The notes: generated from the letters alone by a model not told the origin. Shown: positions 32,949 to 43,290, numbered from the stretch's first letter. The stretch: 64,000 nucleotides of DNA from Reticulitermes speratus (GCA_021186555.1 JAJKFL010000005.1:5216321-5280320), one strand, 5' to 3'. A program made the numbers and translations.

Positions 32949-33424
32949 AAGTATTAGATCTAAATTTTACAGCACCATGTTGAACTTGGACCTCTATATT
33001 CATCCTTGACAATGTAGGCAGAATATTTCTCCGAAACGTCCGTACCCACTTACAGCACTGTGCAACGTAACAATTCGAAAGACTTACTGGAACTTTGTAC
33101 ATTGATCCAAACATTATGCTTTTTGCCACTTTGCATGTATATTCGGCGTTGATGTTCATTTCTTTCACACAAAATCCTAATGGCAGTGCAGGCATTACTT
33201 CTCATACGGTTAAAGACTATTCTGACTTGGGAATTTTTCGTCTTTGACTAACTCTAATAAGCTTTTTGGCCTTATATTCCACATTTTTGGTAACGTGCAA
33301 GGTCTTTTTGTTTTCAATAAACCCGATAAAGGTTGGTTTCAGCTGTGTATAGAGTACGGACCAGTAGGAACAAAAATGAAATGCCCCTGTCAGTACCATT
33401 CGATGTACATACAATGATATATAC
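32949..33424. other. Unassigned sequence
   Basis: A minus-strand frame of 103 codons (32884-33195) has no recognisable domain. Confidence 0.35.
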
Positions 33425-33500
33425 ATTTATATATGATATATATTGAGAACCAACTCGTACACAAATGATAAAACACAAACGTCAATCACCTTTATACCAA

Positions 33501-33543
33501 CCCCGACATGTTTCGATGCCCTAGTGCATCATCTTCAGGGGGG
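33501..33543 (-). ncRNA. Hammerhead ribozyme motif, array unit 1
   Basis: CUGAAGA, stem II GAUGC with GCAUC, GAAAC, ACATGT and a C:G-rich stem I (CCCC with GGGG). Confidence 0.85.
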
Positions 33544-33652
33544 AACCACATTTAAAAACACTTAAAATACATTGATATATGATATATGATATATATTGAG
33601 AAACAACTCGTACACAAATGATAAAACACAAAAGTCAATCACCTTATACCAC

Positions 33653-33695
33653 CCCCGACATGTTTCGATGCCCTAGTGCATCTTCTTCATGGGGG
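33653..33695 (-). ncRNA. Hammerhead motif, array unit 2, altered
   Basis: Stem II and GAAAC match unit 1. The core region reads CAUGAAGAAG, so it is probably inactive. Confidence 0.65.
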
Positions 33696-33806
33696 GGAAC
33701 CACATTTAAAAACACTTAAAATACATTGTATATGATATTATGATATATATTGAGAAACAACTCGTAACAAATGATAAAACACAAAAGTCAATCACCTTTT
33801 ATACAC

Positions 33807-33850
33807 CCCCGACATGTTTTCGATGCCCTAGTGCATCATCTTCAGGGGGG
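33807..33850 (-). ncRNA. Hammerhead motif, array unit 3
   Basis: The core CUGAAGA and stem II are intact. One extra T follows the GAAA segment on the plus strand (GTTTTC). Confidence 0.72.
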
Positions 33851-33953
33851 AACCACATTTAAAAACACTTAAAATACATTGTTATATGATATATATTGAG
33901 AACCAACTCGTACACAAATGATAAAACACAAAAGTAAATCACCTTTATACCAA

Positions 33954-33994
33954 CCCCGACATGTTTCGATGCCCTAGTGCATCATCTTCAGCGG
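33954..33994 (-). ncRNA. Hammerhead motif, array unit 4
   Basis: Core and stem II match unit 1. Stem I on the 5' side is shortened (CAGCGGG). Confidence 0.75.
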
Positions 33995-34098
33995 GAACCA
34001 CATTTAAAAACACTTAAAATACATTGATATATGATATATATTGAGAAACAACTCGTACACAAATGATAAAACACAAAAGTCAATCACCTTTATACCAA

Positions 34099-34142
34099 CC
34101 CCGACATGTTTCAACGCCCTAGTGCATCATCTTCAGGGGGGA
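34099..34142 (-). ncRNA. Hammerhead motif, array unit 5, altered stem II
   Basis: CUGAAGA and GAAAC are intact. Stem II carries changes (TTCAACGCCC on the plus strand). Confidence 0.7.
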
Positions 34143-34172
34143 ACCACATTTAAAAACACTTAAAATACACAT

Positions 34173-34410
34173 AAGCAGTTTATAAATTGTTCATTAAAGG
34201 CATTATTGTCATACCCACCACACGTTTACGCAGCGTGTTGTTTCTTTGAAGATTACTGATTGTTGATAAAGCAAAATGTTGTGGAGATGGGGCAATGCAG
34301 AATACAAGCATAAACTTCACTACGTAGCCTAACATGGCTTTAGTCCAGTTGCTTGGGTAATTTTTATGTGATGGTGGCTGCAGTATCACTCCAAGCGTGT
34401 CAATGTGTTT
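34173..34410. other. Interior between array and inverted partner
   Basis: No coding motif recognised. It separates the five-unit array from a single inverted hammerhead arm. Confidence 0.4.
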
Positions 34411-34510
34411 CCACCTTGAAGATGATGCACTAGGGCGTCGAAACATGTCGGGGTTTGTATAAAGGTGAATGAGTGCTGTGTTTTATCATTTGTGTACGCG
34501 TTGGTTATCA
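34411..34510 (+). mobile_element. Inverted arm of the hammerhead array
   Basis: A hammerhead-like block (34411-34454; first core base changed to U) is followed by TTTATCATTTGTGTACGCG, the complement of the array units. The array is thus the multiplied left arm of an inverted pair. Confidence 0.75.
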
Positions 34511-34513
34511 ATA

Positions 34514-34595
34514 TACAGGGCATACACAAAAGAATGGTGCGGTTTAATTAGTGTTCACTATTAAAACCGCACCATTCTTTTGTGTATGCCCTGCA
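34514..34595. mobile_element. 82-bp palindromic Tc1/mariner mini-element
   Basis: Two perfect arms starting TACAGGGCATACACAAAAG and ending with the complement are separated by a short loop. The arms are the terminal inverted repeats of the element at 38217-38779. It abuts the end of the preceding Penelope-like arm. Confidence 0.9.
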
Positions 34596-34849
34596 TATCA
34601 TTCTATATACTCACGTATACGGTATGGACAATGTTAAATTCTCCACGTACATATTTTATTCGTCTATCACTGACGGTATATTATCAATTAACAGAATCGC
34701 TAATTAATGTAAATTTCTCTCTCTCCTCTCTCTCTGTTGCTCTCTGTGTCGCTACGTCCTTAGCCCAGTTACTAAACCGACCAAGATATTTAGGCCTTTA
34801 AAGTATACGAAAGCTAAATAAATTTAAACATTCTCAGTTTTAACTGATC
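34596..34849. other. Unassigned sequence with CT-rich tract
   Basis: A CTCTCT stretch lies at about 34717-34748. Nothing else recognised. Confidence 0.35.
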
Positions 34850-34936
34850 CATAACCGTGCATTGAACAGTTAGATATGGCGACTACAAGCAACAAATGCA
34901 CACAAGTTTATGAAAATGTATTATAAATATAGTAAT

Positions 34937-34983
34937 ACCTCGTACATGTTTCGGCCACTCATGTGGCCATCCTCAGGGAGGTG
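34937..34983 (-). ncRNA. Hammerhead ribozyme motif
   Basis: CUGAGGA, stem II GGCCAC with GUGGCC, GAAAC and ACATGT. Stem I is six pairs with one mismatch next to the cleavage site. Confidence 0.83.
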
Positions 34984-35145
34984 AGTTACGAAAAACTGAG
35001 ATGTTACAAAAGTTGTCAACCAATGCATATGCAAAATATTAAATATTAAAATTACGTGGATTTAAATTGTGTATGACAGTTTAAAATACAGATAAAAGTA
35101 TCTTTCTACCAGCCGTTTCATCTGTAGTTACACTATACACTACAG

Positions 35146-35372
35146 TTACGTTACACTATACAATTTTATCTGTCATTGTATTACCAATAACCTCGTTACA
35201 CTATACAATTTTATCTGTCATTGTATTACCAATAACCTCGTTACACTATATAATTTTATCTGTCATTGTATTACCAATAACCTCGTTACACTATACAATT
35301 TTATCTGTCATTGTATTACCAATAACCTCGTTACACTATACAATTTTATCTGTCATTGTATTACCAATAACC
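35146..35372. repeat. 45-bp minisatellite, about five copies
   Basis: The unit contains CCTCGTTACACTATACAATT and CATTGTATTACCAATAA. Copies are nearly identical. Confidence 0.95.
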
Positions 35373-35444
35373 TCCTACAACATACTTCTTTCCTTTCAGG
35401 ATTGGTGATATACAATAACTCTACATCTACATCTACTACATATT

Positions 35445-36822
35445 GTGTATACATACTATCTACATACATATTTGTTAACATACTATCTACATACATTATT
35501 TGTTACATACATACTATCTACATACATTATTTGTTACACACATACTATCTACATACATTATTTGTTACATACATACTATCTACATACATTATTTGTTACA
35601 TACATACTATCTACATACATTATTTGTTACACACATACTATCTACATACATTATTTGTTACATACATACTATCTACATACATTATTTGTTACAACATACT
35701 ATCTACATACATTATTTGTTACATACATACTATCTACATACATTATTTGTTACATACATACTATCTACATACATTATTTGTTACATACATACTATCTACA
35801 TACATTATTTGTTACATACATACTATCTACATACATTATTTGTTACATACATACTATCTACATACATTATTTGTTACATACATACTATCTACATACATTA
35901 TTTGTTACATACATACTATTACATACATATTTGTTACATACAACTATTACATACATTATTTGTTACATACATACTATCTACATACATTATTTGTTACATA
36001 CATACTATCTACATACATTATTTGTTACATACATACTATCTACATACATTATTTGTTACATACATACTATCTACATACATTATTTGTTAAACATACTATC
36101 TACACATTTTTGTTACATACTATCTACATACATTATTTGTTACATACATACTTTACATACATTTTTGTTCTACATACTATTCATACATTATTTGTTACAT
36201 ACATACTATCTACATACATTATTTGTTACATACATACTATCTACATACATTATTTGTTACATACATACTATCTACATACATTATTTGTTACATACATACT
36301 ATCTACATACATTATTTGTTACATACATACTATCTACATACATTATTTGTTACATACATACTATCTACATACATTATTTGTTACATACATACTATCTACA
36401 TACATTATTTTGTTACATACATACTATCTACATACATTATTTGTTACATACATACTATCTACATACATTATTTGTTACATACATACTATCTACATACATT
36501 ATTTGTTACATACATACTATCTACATACATTATTTGTTACATATATACTATCTACATACATTATTTGTTACATACATACTATCTACATACATTATTTGTT
36601 ACATACATACTATCTACATACATTATTTGTTACATACATACTATCTACATACATTATTTGTTACATACATACTATCTACATACATTATTTGTTACATACA
36701 TACTGTCTACATACATTATTTGTTACATACATACTATCTACATACATTATTTGTTACATACATACTGTCTACATACATTATTTGTTACATACATACTATC
36801 TACATACATTATTTGTTACACA
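35445..36822. repeat. 31-bp minisatellite, about 44 copies
   Basis: The unit contains TACATACATACTATCTAC and ATTATTTGT and lacks stop codons in three plus frames, so frames of up to 476 codons run through it (YLHTLFVTYILSTYIICY type). The period of 31 is not a multiple of three, so the peptide repeat is 31 residues. I regard these as non-coding. A few shortened units near 35920-35950 and 36090-36190 break the regularity. Confidence 0.97.
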
Positions 36823-36955
36823 CCGGAACTGAACTTTTATATGTATTTTAAACTGTTATATGTATTTTAAACAACGTAATTTTAATATTTAATATATTAC
36901 ATGTGCATTGGTTCACAAACTTTTGTAACATCTCATTGTATTTAATCTTCTTAAC

Positions 36956-37003
36956 GCACCTCCCTGAGGATGGCCACATGAGTGGCCGAAACATGTAGGA
37001 GGT
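36956..37003 (+). ncRNA. Hammerhead ribozyme motif, complete
   Basis: CUGAGGA, stem II GGCCAC with GUGGCC, GAAAC, ACATGT and a six-pair stem I (ACCUCC with GGAGGU). Structurally one of the best examples in the window. Confidence 0.9.
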
Positions 37004-37078
37004 ATTACTATTTTATAATATATTTTCATAAACTTGTGTGCATTTGTTGGTTTTAGTCGCCATATCTAACTTAAACAA

Positions 37079-37759
37079 TTGCATATCACATATAACTTCG
37101 CGTCTGTAAGTCGTGTACTTTGCTGGTGTATATCTGCTGGTATACACGTACATTACACTCACTGTGTCTTATCACGGTACATTGTACTGTTGTGCAGCTG
37201 GCTAATGGGAACGGGAAACGGAATCTCTGCTCTTTATTTTATTTGTAATTTGTAAATGTTTTAAATATCTAGGTACAACAGAAACTATCTGGGTACAATA
37301 GCAACCACGGGTCTTACATTCTGTAGCGAGTCACGTGTCACTGCAAAACTATGACTTGGCAGCTCCGTGGCCTTGCCCGAATGACAGTCCGGTATTCCCC
37401 CCGCAGTGGAGCAGGCGTACCAATTGCTGAACTGCTTTCCCTGCCCCCAGTGAACATACTGTGTTTTGGTCTTCTATCTTACCGTCCAAATGTGGGCTTC
37501 AGTACGATTTTAAAATTTATTTGCATCATGTTCATTAGCAAAGCCCACGGGATCCCTCAAGGCTGACACTACTCCTAATACACAAAACCAGTTTAGTGTG
37601 CGGTACATTGTTGCCGTCATTGTTAGATAGACGATGCAGCCGATTCATACAATACCACGATGGCATACTGCTTTCTGAGTCTTGATATTCAATGTACAAC
37701 ATTATCCTTAAAACGTGATTACCGGCTTCCGCCGCGGTGTTGATGATATTTGCTCTCCT
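37079..37759. other. Unassigned sequence
   Basis: A 71-codon plus frame (37351-37566) has no recognisable domain. No repeat family recognised. Confidence 0.35.
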
Positions 37760-37820
37760 CTGGGATATTACGCAGCGTCGATTGGTAACCGACGTTTCGG
37801 GACGCTGCTTAATATCCCAG
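37760..37820. repeat. Hairpin around CCGACGTTTCGGGA
   Basis: CTGGGATATTACGCAGCGTC and its near-perfect complement enclose ATTGGTAACCGACGTTTCGG. The inner word is shared with 1067-1106 and 32910-32948. It could be a rearranged hammerhead block whose stem I/II arms fold on each other. Confidence 0.6.
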
Positions 37821-38019
37821 AAGAACGCAGATTGTATTCTCGTATCAGTTCACCTGCTGGTAAAAATTTCCTTCATGTTTCAGTTCAAGTTATATTTAAA
37901 TAATAAAGCTACTTATTTATTACGGAAACATTATGTTTATAGACTCACGTTCCCAGTGGTCAGTGTTCTATTCTTCTCATTTCCTTGGATAGTGATTAAG
38001 TCAAGACAGAAACAAATAA

Positions 38020-38160
38020 ACTGAGTCAAACACAACACATTATACTGAGTACAATTATATTACCTAGATGAAGTGAATACGTGTTTCAGGTCGTAATAGG
38101 GACATCTTCAGGCGAGGCTAATACAAAGTGTTCGAAAAAAAGGTAATATTAAAATGAAAT
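38020..38160 (-). mobile_element. Possible Penelope-like fragment
   Basis: It contains one hammerhead-like block (38073-38117): CUGAAGA, short stem II (GUC with GAC) and GAAAC ACGUA. No inverted partner was seen. Confidence 0.45.
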
Positions 38161-38216
38161 AGACCGCTCTATTTTTAAAAGTGAATTATACTTATATACA
38201 TATATATATATATATA

Positions 38217-38779
38217 CAAGGCATACACAAAAGAATGGTGCGGTTTCAAAAGTGAATAAAAAATTTATGTCTCACATTACACGGGCACAACATACACCGT
38301 CAGCGGAGGCAACTGTCCAAGTTTCTCATGCGCTGCCAGCAGTTCGCTTCTCATGCTTACTGCGTGGCCGCGGGGCCAGTTTCAAAGATGGCGTTGCAGC
38401 AGAAGAAGGCTTTCTGTGTTCTCCGTTTTGAGGTGTCCAGATCTGTGATTACAGTGCAGCGTGATTTCTTTCTTTGGGGGTTCGTTAAAGACAGCGTTTA
38501 TGTACCACCATTGCCCACGTCCATCCATGAAATTCGTGATCGGATAACGCATGCACTGCAGGCCATTACAGTGGACATGCTACACCGAGTCTGGGATGAG
38601 TTTGATTACCGTGTGGATGTGTGTCGTGTGACCCAGGGTGCATACATTGAAGGATTGTAATTACCAAATGAGAAACTTGGACAGTTGCCGCCGCTGACGG
38701 TGTATGTTGTGCCCGTGTAAGGTGAGAAATAAATTTTTTATTCACTTTTAAAACCGCACCATTCTTTTGTGTATGCCCT
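38217..38779 (+). mobile_element. Internally deleted Tc1/mariner element
   Basis: Terminal inverted repeats of about 29 bp (GGCATACACAAAAGAATGG at the left edge and its complement at the right edge) lie in TA-rich flanks. Between them an open frame fuses the N-terminal and C-terminal ends of one transposase. Confidence 0.9.
38388..38660 (+). pseudogene. Transposase with in-frame internal deletion (90 aa)
   Basis: The start ATG at 38388 is chosen because MALQQKKAFCVLRFEVSRS matches the N-terminal helix-turn-helix opening of this Tc1/mariner-like family. After about residue 27 (TVQRDF) the sequence jumps to the C-terminal FFLWGFVKDSVYVPPLPT, IHEIRDRITHAL and WDEFDYRVDVCRVTQG, ending normally at TAA. 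The DDE catalytic core, normally about 230 residues, is missing. The frame is intact, so a small protein with the DNA-binding start and C-terminal tail could be made; whether it is expressed is unknown. Confidence 0.85.
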
Positions 38780-39223
38780 ATATATATTATATATATATAG
38801 AGAGACGCCAATTATGAGAACACAGTTTCTATCACTGCCAGCATAATGTAACGGCTTCAGTTCTAAAAAAATATCTAAATTTTCATTAACTTTGTCTTCT
38901 GGACATGATAACATGGGCATACCCTTCCTACGTAGCGAATTAGTTTCTCAGTCTGTCCGTCCATTGCGTGATTCAGTGCAGTAATACAGACACCAGCTCT
39001 CTGAATTACCACTTTACACGTTTCGAACAGTGGCGCACGTTGATGATAAATGTATATTACATTGATAATTATATTTTCTTTTCATATTATTCTATTAATC
39101 TTCAAAACAAGACAGTTATTGTAATTAAAATGCGTACTGTTGGCAATAATAAAATACACACATTTCAACTTGATACAGTTTCAACTAAAGCAGGCATATT
39201 TAATTCCATTAAGAAATTTTTAA
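38780..39223. other. Unassigned AT-rich sequence
   Basis: Nothing recognised. Confidence 0.35.
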
Positions 39224-39935
39224 GCCGATCCCAGTGGCCGCGCGGTCTAAGGCGTGGGTCTTAGGCCGCTCGCTTACTGGGATCGTGGGTTCGAATCCCA
39301 CCGGAGGCATGGATGTTTGTGTTGTGTTTGTTGTAAGGACGGTAATATGGAACGTAAAGTGACATGAAGGACGAAAGGATTTAAACAGTACAAAAATGGA
39401 TCAAAGGGGAAAAACCCCGGACAAAAAAAAAAAAAAAAAAAAAACCGGGGGCAAGGATGTTTGTGTTGTGTTAGGACGGTATATAGAACGTAAGTTGACA
39501 TGAAGGACGAACAGACTTTAAACAGTACAAAAATGGATCAAAGGGGAAAAACCCGGACAGGACAGGCAAAAAAAAAAAAAAAAAAAAAAAAAAAACCCCG
39601 CCTAGGGCATGGATGTTTGTGTTGTGTTAGATGTATGGACGATAGCATGAAACATAAGGTGACATGCAGGACAAAAAGGACTTCAACAGTACAAATGGAT
39701 CAAAGGGGAAAAACCCAGGAATTAAAAAAAAAAATCCCACCGGGGGCATGGATGTTTGTCTCTTGTGAGTGTTGTGTGTTGTCAGGTAGAGGCCTCTGCG
39801 ACGAGCCGATCCCTCGTCCAGAGGAGTCCTACCGACTGTGGTGTGTCTCAAATGTGTGATCAAAAGGAAATACAAAACCTCGACACTGAAACGGGAAACC
39901 GGAGTAGGTAGAAGAGGACGACTTAAAAAAAAAAT
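39224..39935 (+). mobile_element. SINE A concatemer, four bodies
   Basis: One complete tRNA-like head (39224) leads into a short body (to 39422), then poly(A). Body 2 restarts at CCGGGGGCAAGG (39444), body 3 at CCCCGCCTAGGGCATGG (39596), and body 4 at ATCCCACCGGGGGCATGG (39735) with the long family A body. A-runs of 10-27 bases join the units. The final 3' domain is diverged. No convincing target duplication was found. Confidence 0.9.
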
Positions 39936-40464
39936 TAAAGGACAGATAAACGAAAAAATAATTTCTCTGACTTTCTAAAAGCATTTTCAAGTGTCGTCAC
40001 GAACAGCGGTCTTTACGTTCTGCTTATCATCTTAACTTTTATTTGATGTCGACTTCTTTTGTTTACATAATGTTTAATTCAGAATATTTTGGACTTTTCA
40101 AGTAGCTGTAACTTGAACTTCATTTCACATCTGAATGCAAAAGAACCGTTTTGCAGCTAATTGTGAATCTTCCTTTCAAACCGTAACACGGAAATGAAAA
40201 AAATTAGATCCCCCCTCCAAACGATTAAGCAAAAAACAAAAAATCGCACGAATTGCGGAAAAGAGTACAAGCCAGATCAGAAGAGGACTTATGTAAAGTA
40301 ATTAAGAGCACCCAATAAAGACTGTGTTCACAGAAGACTTCAGCCGTTATTCAAATATCATCGGAGAGAGGAAGAAGCGAGATCTTGTACAGGAGGAAAG
40401 GATTTGAACGATGAACTGGAATTGAAACTTTCCTGCTTTAAGAAAGAAAAATACTATACGGGTT
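39936..40464. other. Unassigned AT-rich sequence
   Basis: Nothing recognised. Confidence 0.35.
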
Positions 40465-41015
40465 GTGTCTACCAAACTACACTGTTTGTATCTACCAAGC
40501 TACACGGTTCGTATCTACAAAACTACAAAGTTTGTGTCTACCACGCTACACGGTTCGTATCTACAAAACTACAAAGTTTGTGTCTACCAAGCTACACGGT
40601 TCGTATCTACAAAACTACAAAGTTTGTGTCTGCCAAGCTACACGGTTCGTATCTACAAAACTACACTGTTTGTATCTACGAAGCTACACGGTTCGTATCT
40701 ACAAAACTACAAAGTTTGTGTCTACCACGCTACACGGTTCTATCTACAAAACTACAAAGTTTGTGTCTACCAAGCTACACGGTTCGTATCTACAAAACTA
40801 CAAAGTTTGTGTCTACCACGCTACACGGTTCGTATCTACAAAACTACACTGTTTGTATCTACCAAGCTACACGGTTCGTATCTACAAAACTACACAGTTT
40901 GTGTCCACCAAGCTACACGGTTCGTATCTACTAAACTACACTGTTTGTATCTACCAAGCTACACGGTTCGTATCTACAAAACTACACAGTTTGTGTCTAC
41001 CAAATTGCACGGCTT
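40465..41015. repeat. 46-bp (2 x 23) minisatellite, about 12 copies
   Basis: The higher-order unit pairs TTTGTGTCTACCAAGCTACAC with TTCGTATCTACAAAACTACA, two related 23-bp halves. All three plus frames stay open (176-190 codons). Three open frames at once and a period not divisible by three argue against coding. Confidence 0.95.
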
Positions 41016-41682
41016 CAAAACCTAGAAGAACATAATCAGAGTAAATAATTTAATGGAAGTCTAATTATAGTAATTGACTAGCTATTTTTATTAATTTTGA
41101 AGTAGAAAACTCTTAAACGTTTCACACAAGTAATTTCGTCTTGCTTTACCTCCCGTTATGCTTTCAGAAAAAGATGACCCAATGTACACCTCGTAAAGGT
41201 TTTTCGGGAACATGTATTTCCGAACAAAAGATGAGATGTGTAAGCGTACAGAGCCACAGAGTGAATTTGCAACTTTCAGAGTCTCTCCACACTAAGAGTA
41301 CACCACGCTCAGCTCAAGTTAAGCTCGCGGTCAGGCATTTTGATGCAGCATTCACAGTGACCGCTCCTGAGGCCCTCCGGCGCAGTTAAGCTTCAAACAG
41401 GTTTAGAATCTTAACCGATAAAGATTTGTCAGTAATCGCATTATTTTGGGTCAAATATTCTTTCAAAGAATGCCCGCAATAACGTTATTGCCGCATGACG
41501 CATGCGTGGCCGTCGGGTTGAAGAGACACGTTCAAATAGAGGCAAATAATGTTGTTCCTACCCGTGATGGCACCGTCAGCTATGCAAAGTATGAGATTGC
41601 AACTACCACTGGAATAAACACGCCCTTTGGATTTGCATGATGGTTAAATACCTTGTTTTAAAAACATCGTTAAATATAGGCG
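41016..41682. other. Unassigned sequence
   Basis: Frames at 41141-41389 and 41446-41640 have no recognisable domain. Confidence 0.35.
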
Positions 41683-42008
41683 TTAATTCCTGAAGGTGAT
41701 AAAAATCCGTAGCACCACTTCCTTCGGAGGGGAAGTAAAGCCGTCGGTCCCATGTCGTAGATTTACGGCATGTAAAAGAATCTTACGGGCATGAATAAAA
41801 ATGTTACGTAAGCTAAATTCAAAGCCTCCATTTCTCACCCAAGTCTCCTGACTGCCTGCCAGATGACTCTGGCTGTCACATCAGGATCGATAGAACAGTA
41901 GCGCGGCCAGTTGGCCAGTCACCAACTGCCACGGATGCGCACGACTTAGTAACCTCGGAGAGAGGAGGCAAGAGGAGGCCTGAGCCCATATAGGGCTGTT
42001 GAGCCATG

Positions 42009-42041
<33 letters not shown>

Positions 42042-42050
42042 TCCTGAAGG
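41683..42050 (+). mobile_element. SINE family E, 5'-truncated, with target duplication
   Basis: The tRNA-like head is absent and the copy begins with GTGATAAAAATCCG. The body and 3' domain (CCTCGGAGAGAGGAGG, AGGGCTGTTGAGCC) lead to (ATT)n. TTAATTCCTGAAGG flanks it at 41683-41696 and 42037-42050, a perfect 14-bp duplication, so the truncation occurred at insertion. An eight-base-scale internal duplication (AGAGGAGGCA) sits in the 3' domain. Confidence 0.93.
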
Positions 42051-42673
42051 AAGAAGTGAAAGACTCTTCATTTTGATAAGTCTAAGATTTGATAGTTCTA
42101 TGTTATTGAAATATCGTATATATCAGCTTGGCTCCTTCTTCTCTTTGTTTACAGAAACACAGCTTATCGGAAGGCAAAATACTACAGAATATGTTTAATC
42201 AAATACTTAAAAAACATCAATGAAGAACCACGAATATCAAGTAGACAACACATAATAATAAAAAAAATGACAGATTAATGAAGATAAGAAAAGAGCTACT
42301 TGACAAATTACCAACTAAGGCAAACTTCCGTAGTATCAACTTCCCCATGTTTGGCGTGATACAGGCAAAACCAGCCGTTCAACATAGAATACCTTGGTGA
42401 CGCCCATGACTAATTTCTTTATAAAAATGATCACAAAACTTAAAAAAAAACATTAGCATCTAATAACATTTATCCAGCAAACTTTACCCATTGCCTTTAA
42501 ACACTTTAACGTTAAACTATGCATCTGGCCAAAAATCACGGGAACTCTATAAACGTTAATCAGCTACTGATTGACCAACAGAATTTTACAATTTTATCAT
42601 TGTAATAATTGTGAACTTCTGAGATCACAGAGAATAAAATCATAATTACGAATATATATATATATATACATAT
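42051..42673. other. Unassigned AT-rich sequence
   Basis: Nothing recognised. A (TA)n tract precedes the LINE B tail. Confidence 0.35.
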
Positions 42674-43085
42674 ATCATCATCATCATCCTTAGCATCACA
42701 GCCCGGGGTGGGCCTTAGCTTCCTCAACAATTCGCCTCCACTCTTCTCTCCTCAGCACCTTCTGTTTCCATCCTCTTATCTTCATAGCCTCCAAGTCCTC
42801 TCTCATATCCTGCATCCATGTTTTGCGTGGTCTTCCTCTCCCTCTATTGCTCTCCATTTTGTTGTTCAGCATTCTTGTTGGCATTCTATCATCTCCCATT
42901 CGCTCTACATGTCCCAGCCAACCTAGTCGTCGCGATTTGATACATCGTACTATGTCCTGTCGTTGTAAAATGTTATTTATTTCTTCATTTGTCCGTATTC
43001 TCCAGAATTCTTCATCTTTCATCGGACCGTATATGCGACGTATTATTTTCCTTTCGAATCGTCTAAGATTTTCCATATCATTATA
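42674..43085 (-). mobile_element. LINE B 3' end (RTE-like) with (GAT)n tail
   Basis: The minus strand encodes an intact-looking LINE C-terminus: MENLRRFERKIIRRIYGP, RLGWLGHVERMGDDRMP, GRGRPRKTWMQDMREDL and EWRRIVEEAKAHPGL, then a stop. The GRGRPR and WLGHVERM motifs are typical of insect RTE-like elements. The 3' UTR is very short, contains GGCCCACCCCGGGCTGTGAT and ends in (GAT)n. 5'-truncated; the frame upstream of about 43080 belongs to the next element. Confidence 0.9.
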
Positions 43086-43106
43086 TATACATATATATAT
43101 ACACAT

Positions 43107-43213
43107 GTTTTTGATACAATGACCAAAAAAATGCACAATACTGCGATATATAATTTTACAACCAAAATTATATATTGCAATATTGTGCATTTTGTTGGTT
43201 ATTGTATCAAAAC
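43107..43213. mobile_element. Short Penelope-like palindrome
   Basis: GATACAATGACCAAAAAAATG and its complement TGCATTTTGTTGGTTATTG flank a ~15-base centre. The arms contain the ATGCACAATA box but stop before a hammerhead. A weak hammerhead-like block (GAAACATGTAGCTGC) lies nearby at 43291-43330. Confidence 0.7.
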
Positions 43214-43290
43214 TTTTCATTTAATACACGGCAACTAATACCATAAAATGTATACATATAATATGTTACGTTCTTTTAAATATTGTTTGT

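Larger units (their letters stand above)
33425..34172 (-). repeat. Tandem array of five ~150-bp hammerhead units
   Basis: Direct repeats of 145-154 bp carry, in each unit, CCAACTCGTACACAAATG, a hammerhead block and CCACATTTAAAAACACTT. The hammerheads begin (ACATGTTTC) at 33506, 33658, 33812, 33959 and 34104. Units 1, 3 and 4 keep the CUGAAGA core and GAAAC. Units 2 and 5 have changes in the core or stem II. The layout resembles hammerhead satellites and retrozyme tandem copies. Confidence 0.93.
34850..37078. mobile_element. Penelope-like inverted pair holding two minisatellites
   Basis: The left arm (34850-35095) and right arm (36835-37078) are inverted copies of the 28.6-kb subfamily, with ACCGTGCATTG on the left edge and GCATTTGTTGGTTTTAGTCGCC on the right. 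Each has a hammerhead. Between them lie a 45-bp array and a 31-bp array instead of the short centre seen at 28.85 kb. Confidence 0.88.

Noticed and set aside
35402-36870. Proteins of 196-476 residues rich in Tyr, Ile, His and Thr
   Set aside because: All three frames of the 31-bp minisatellite are open at once. The peptide only echoes the DNA repeat.
42696-43220. A single 174-residue protein on the minus strand
   Set aside because: Only the part below about 43085 is LINE B. The N-terminal part runs through an unrelated Penelope-like palindrome.
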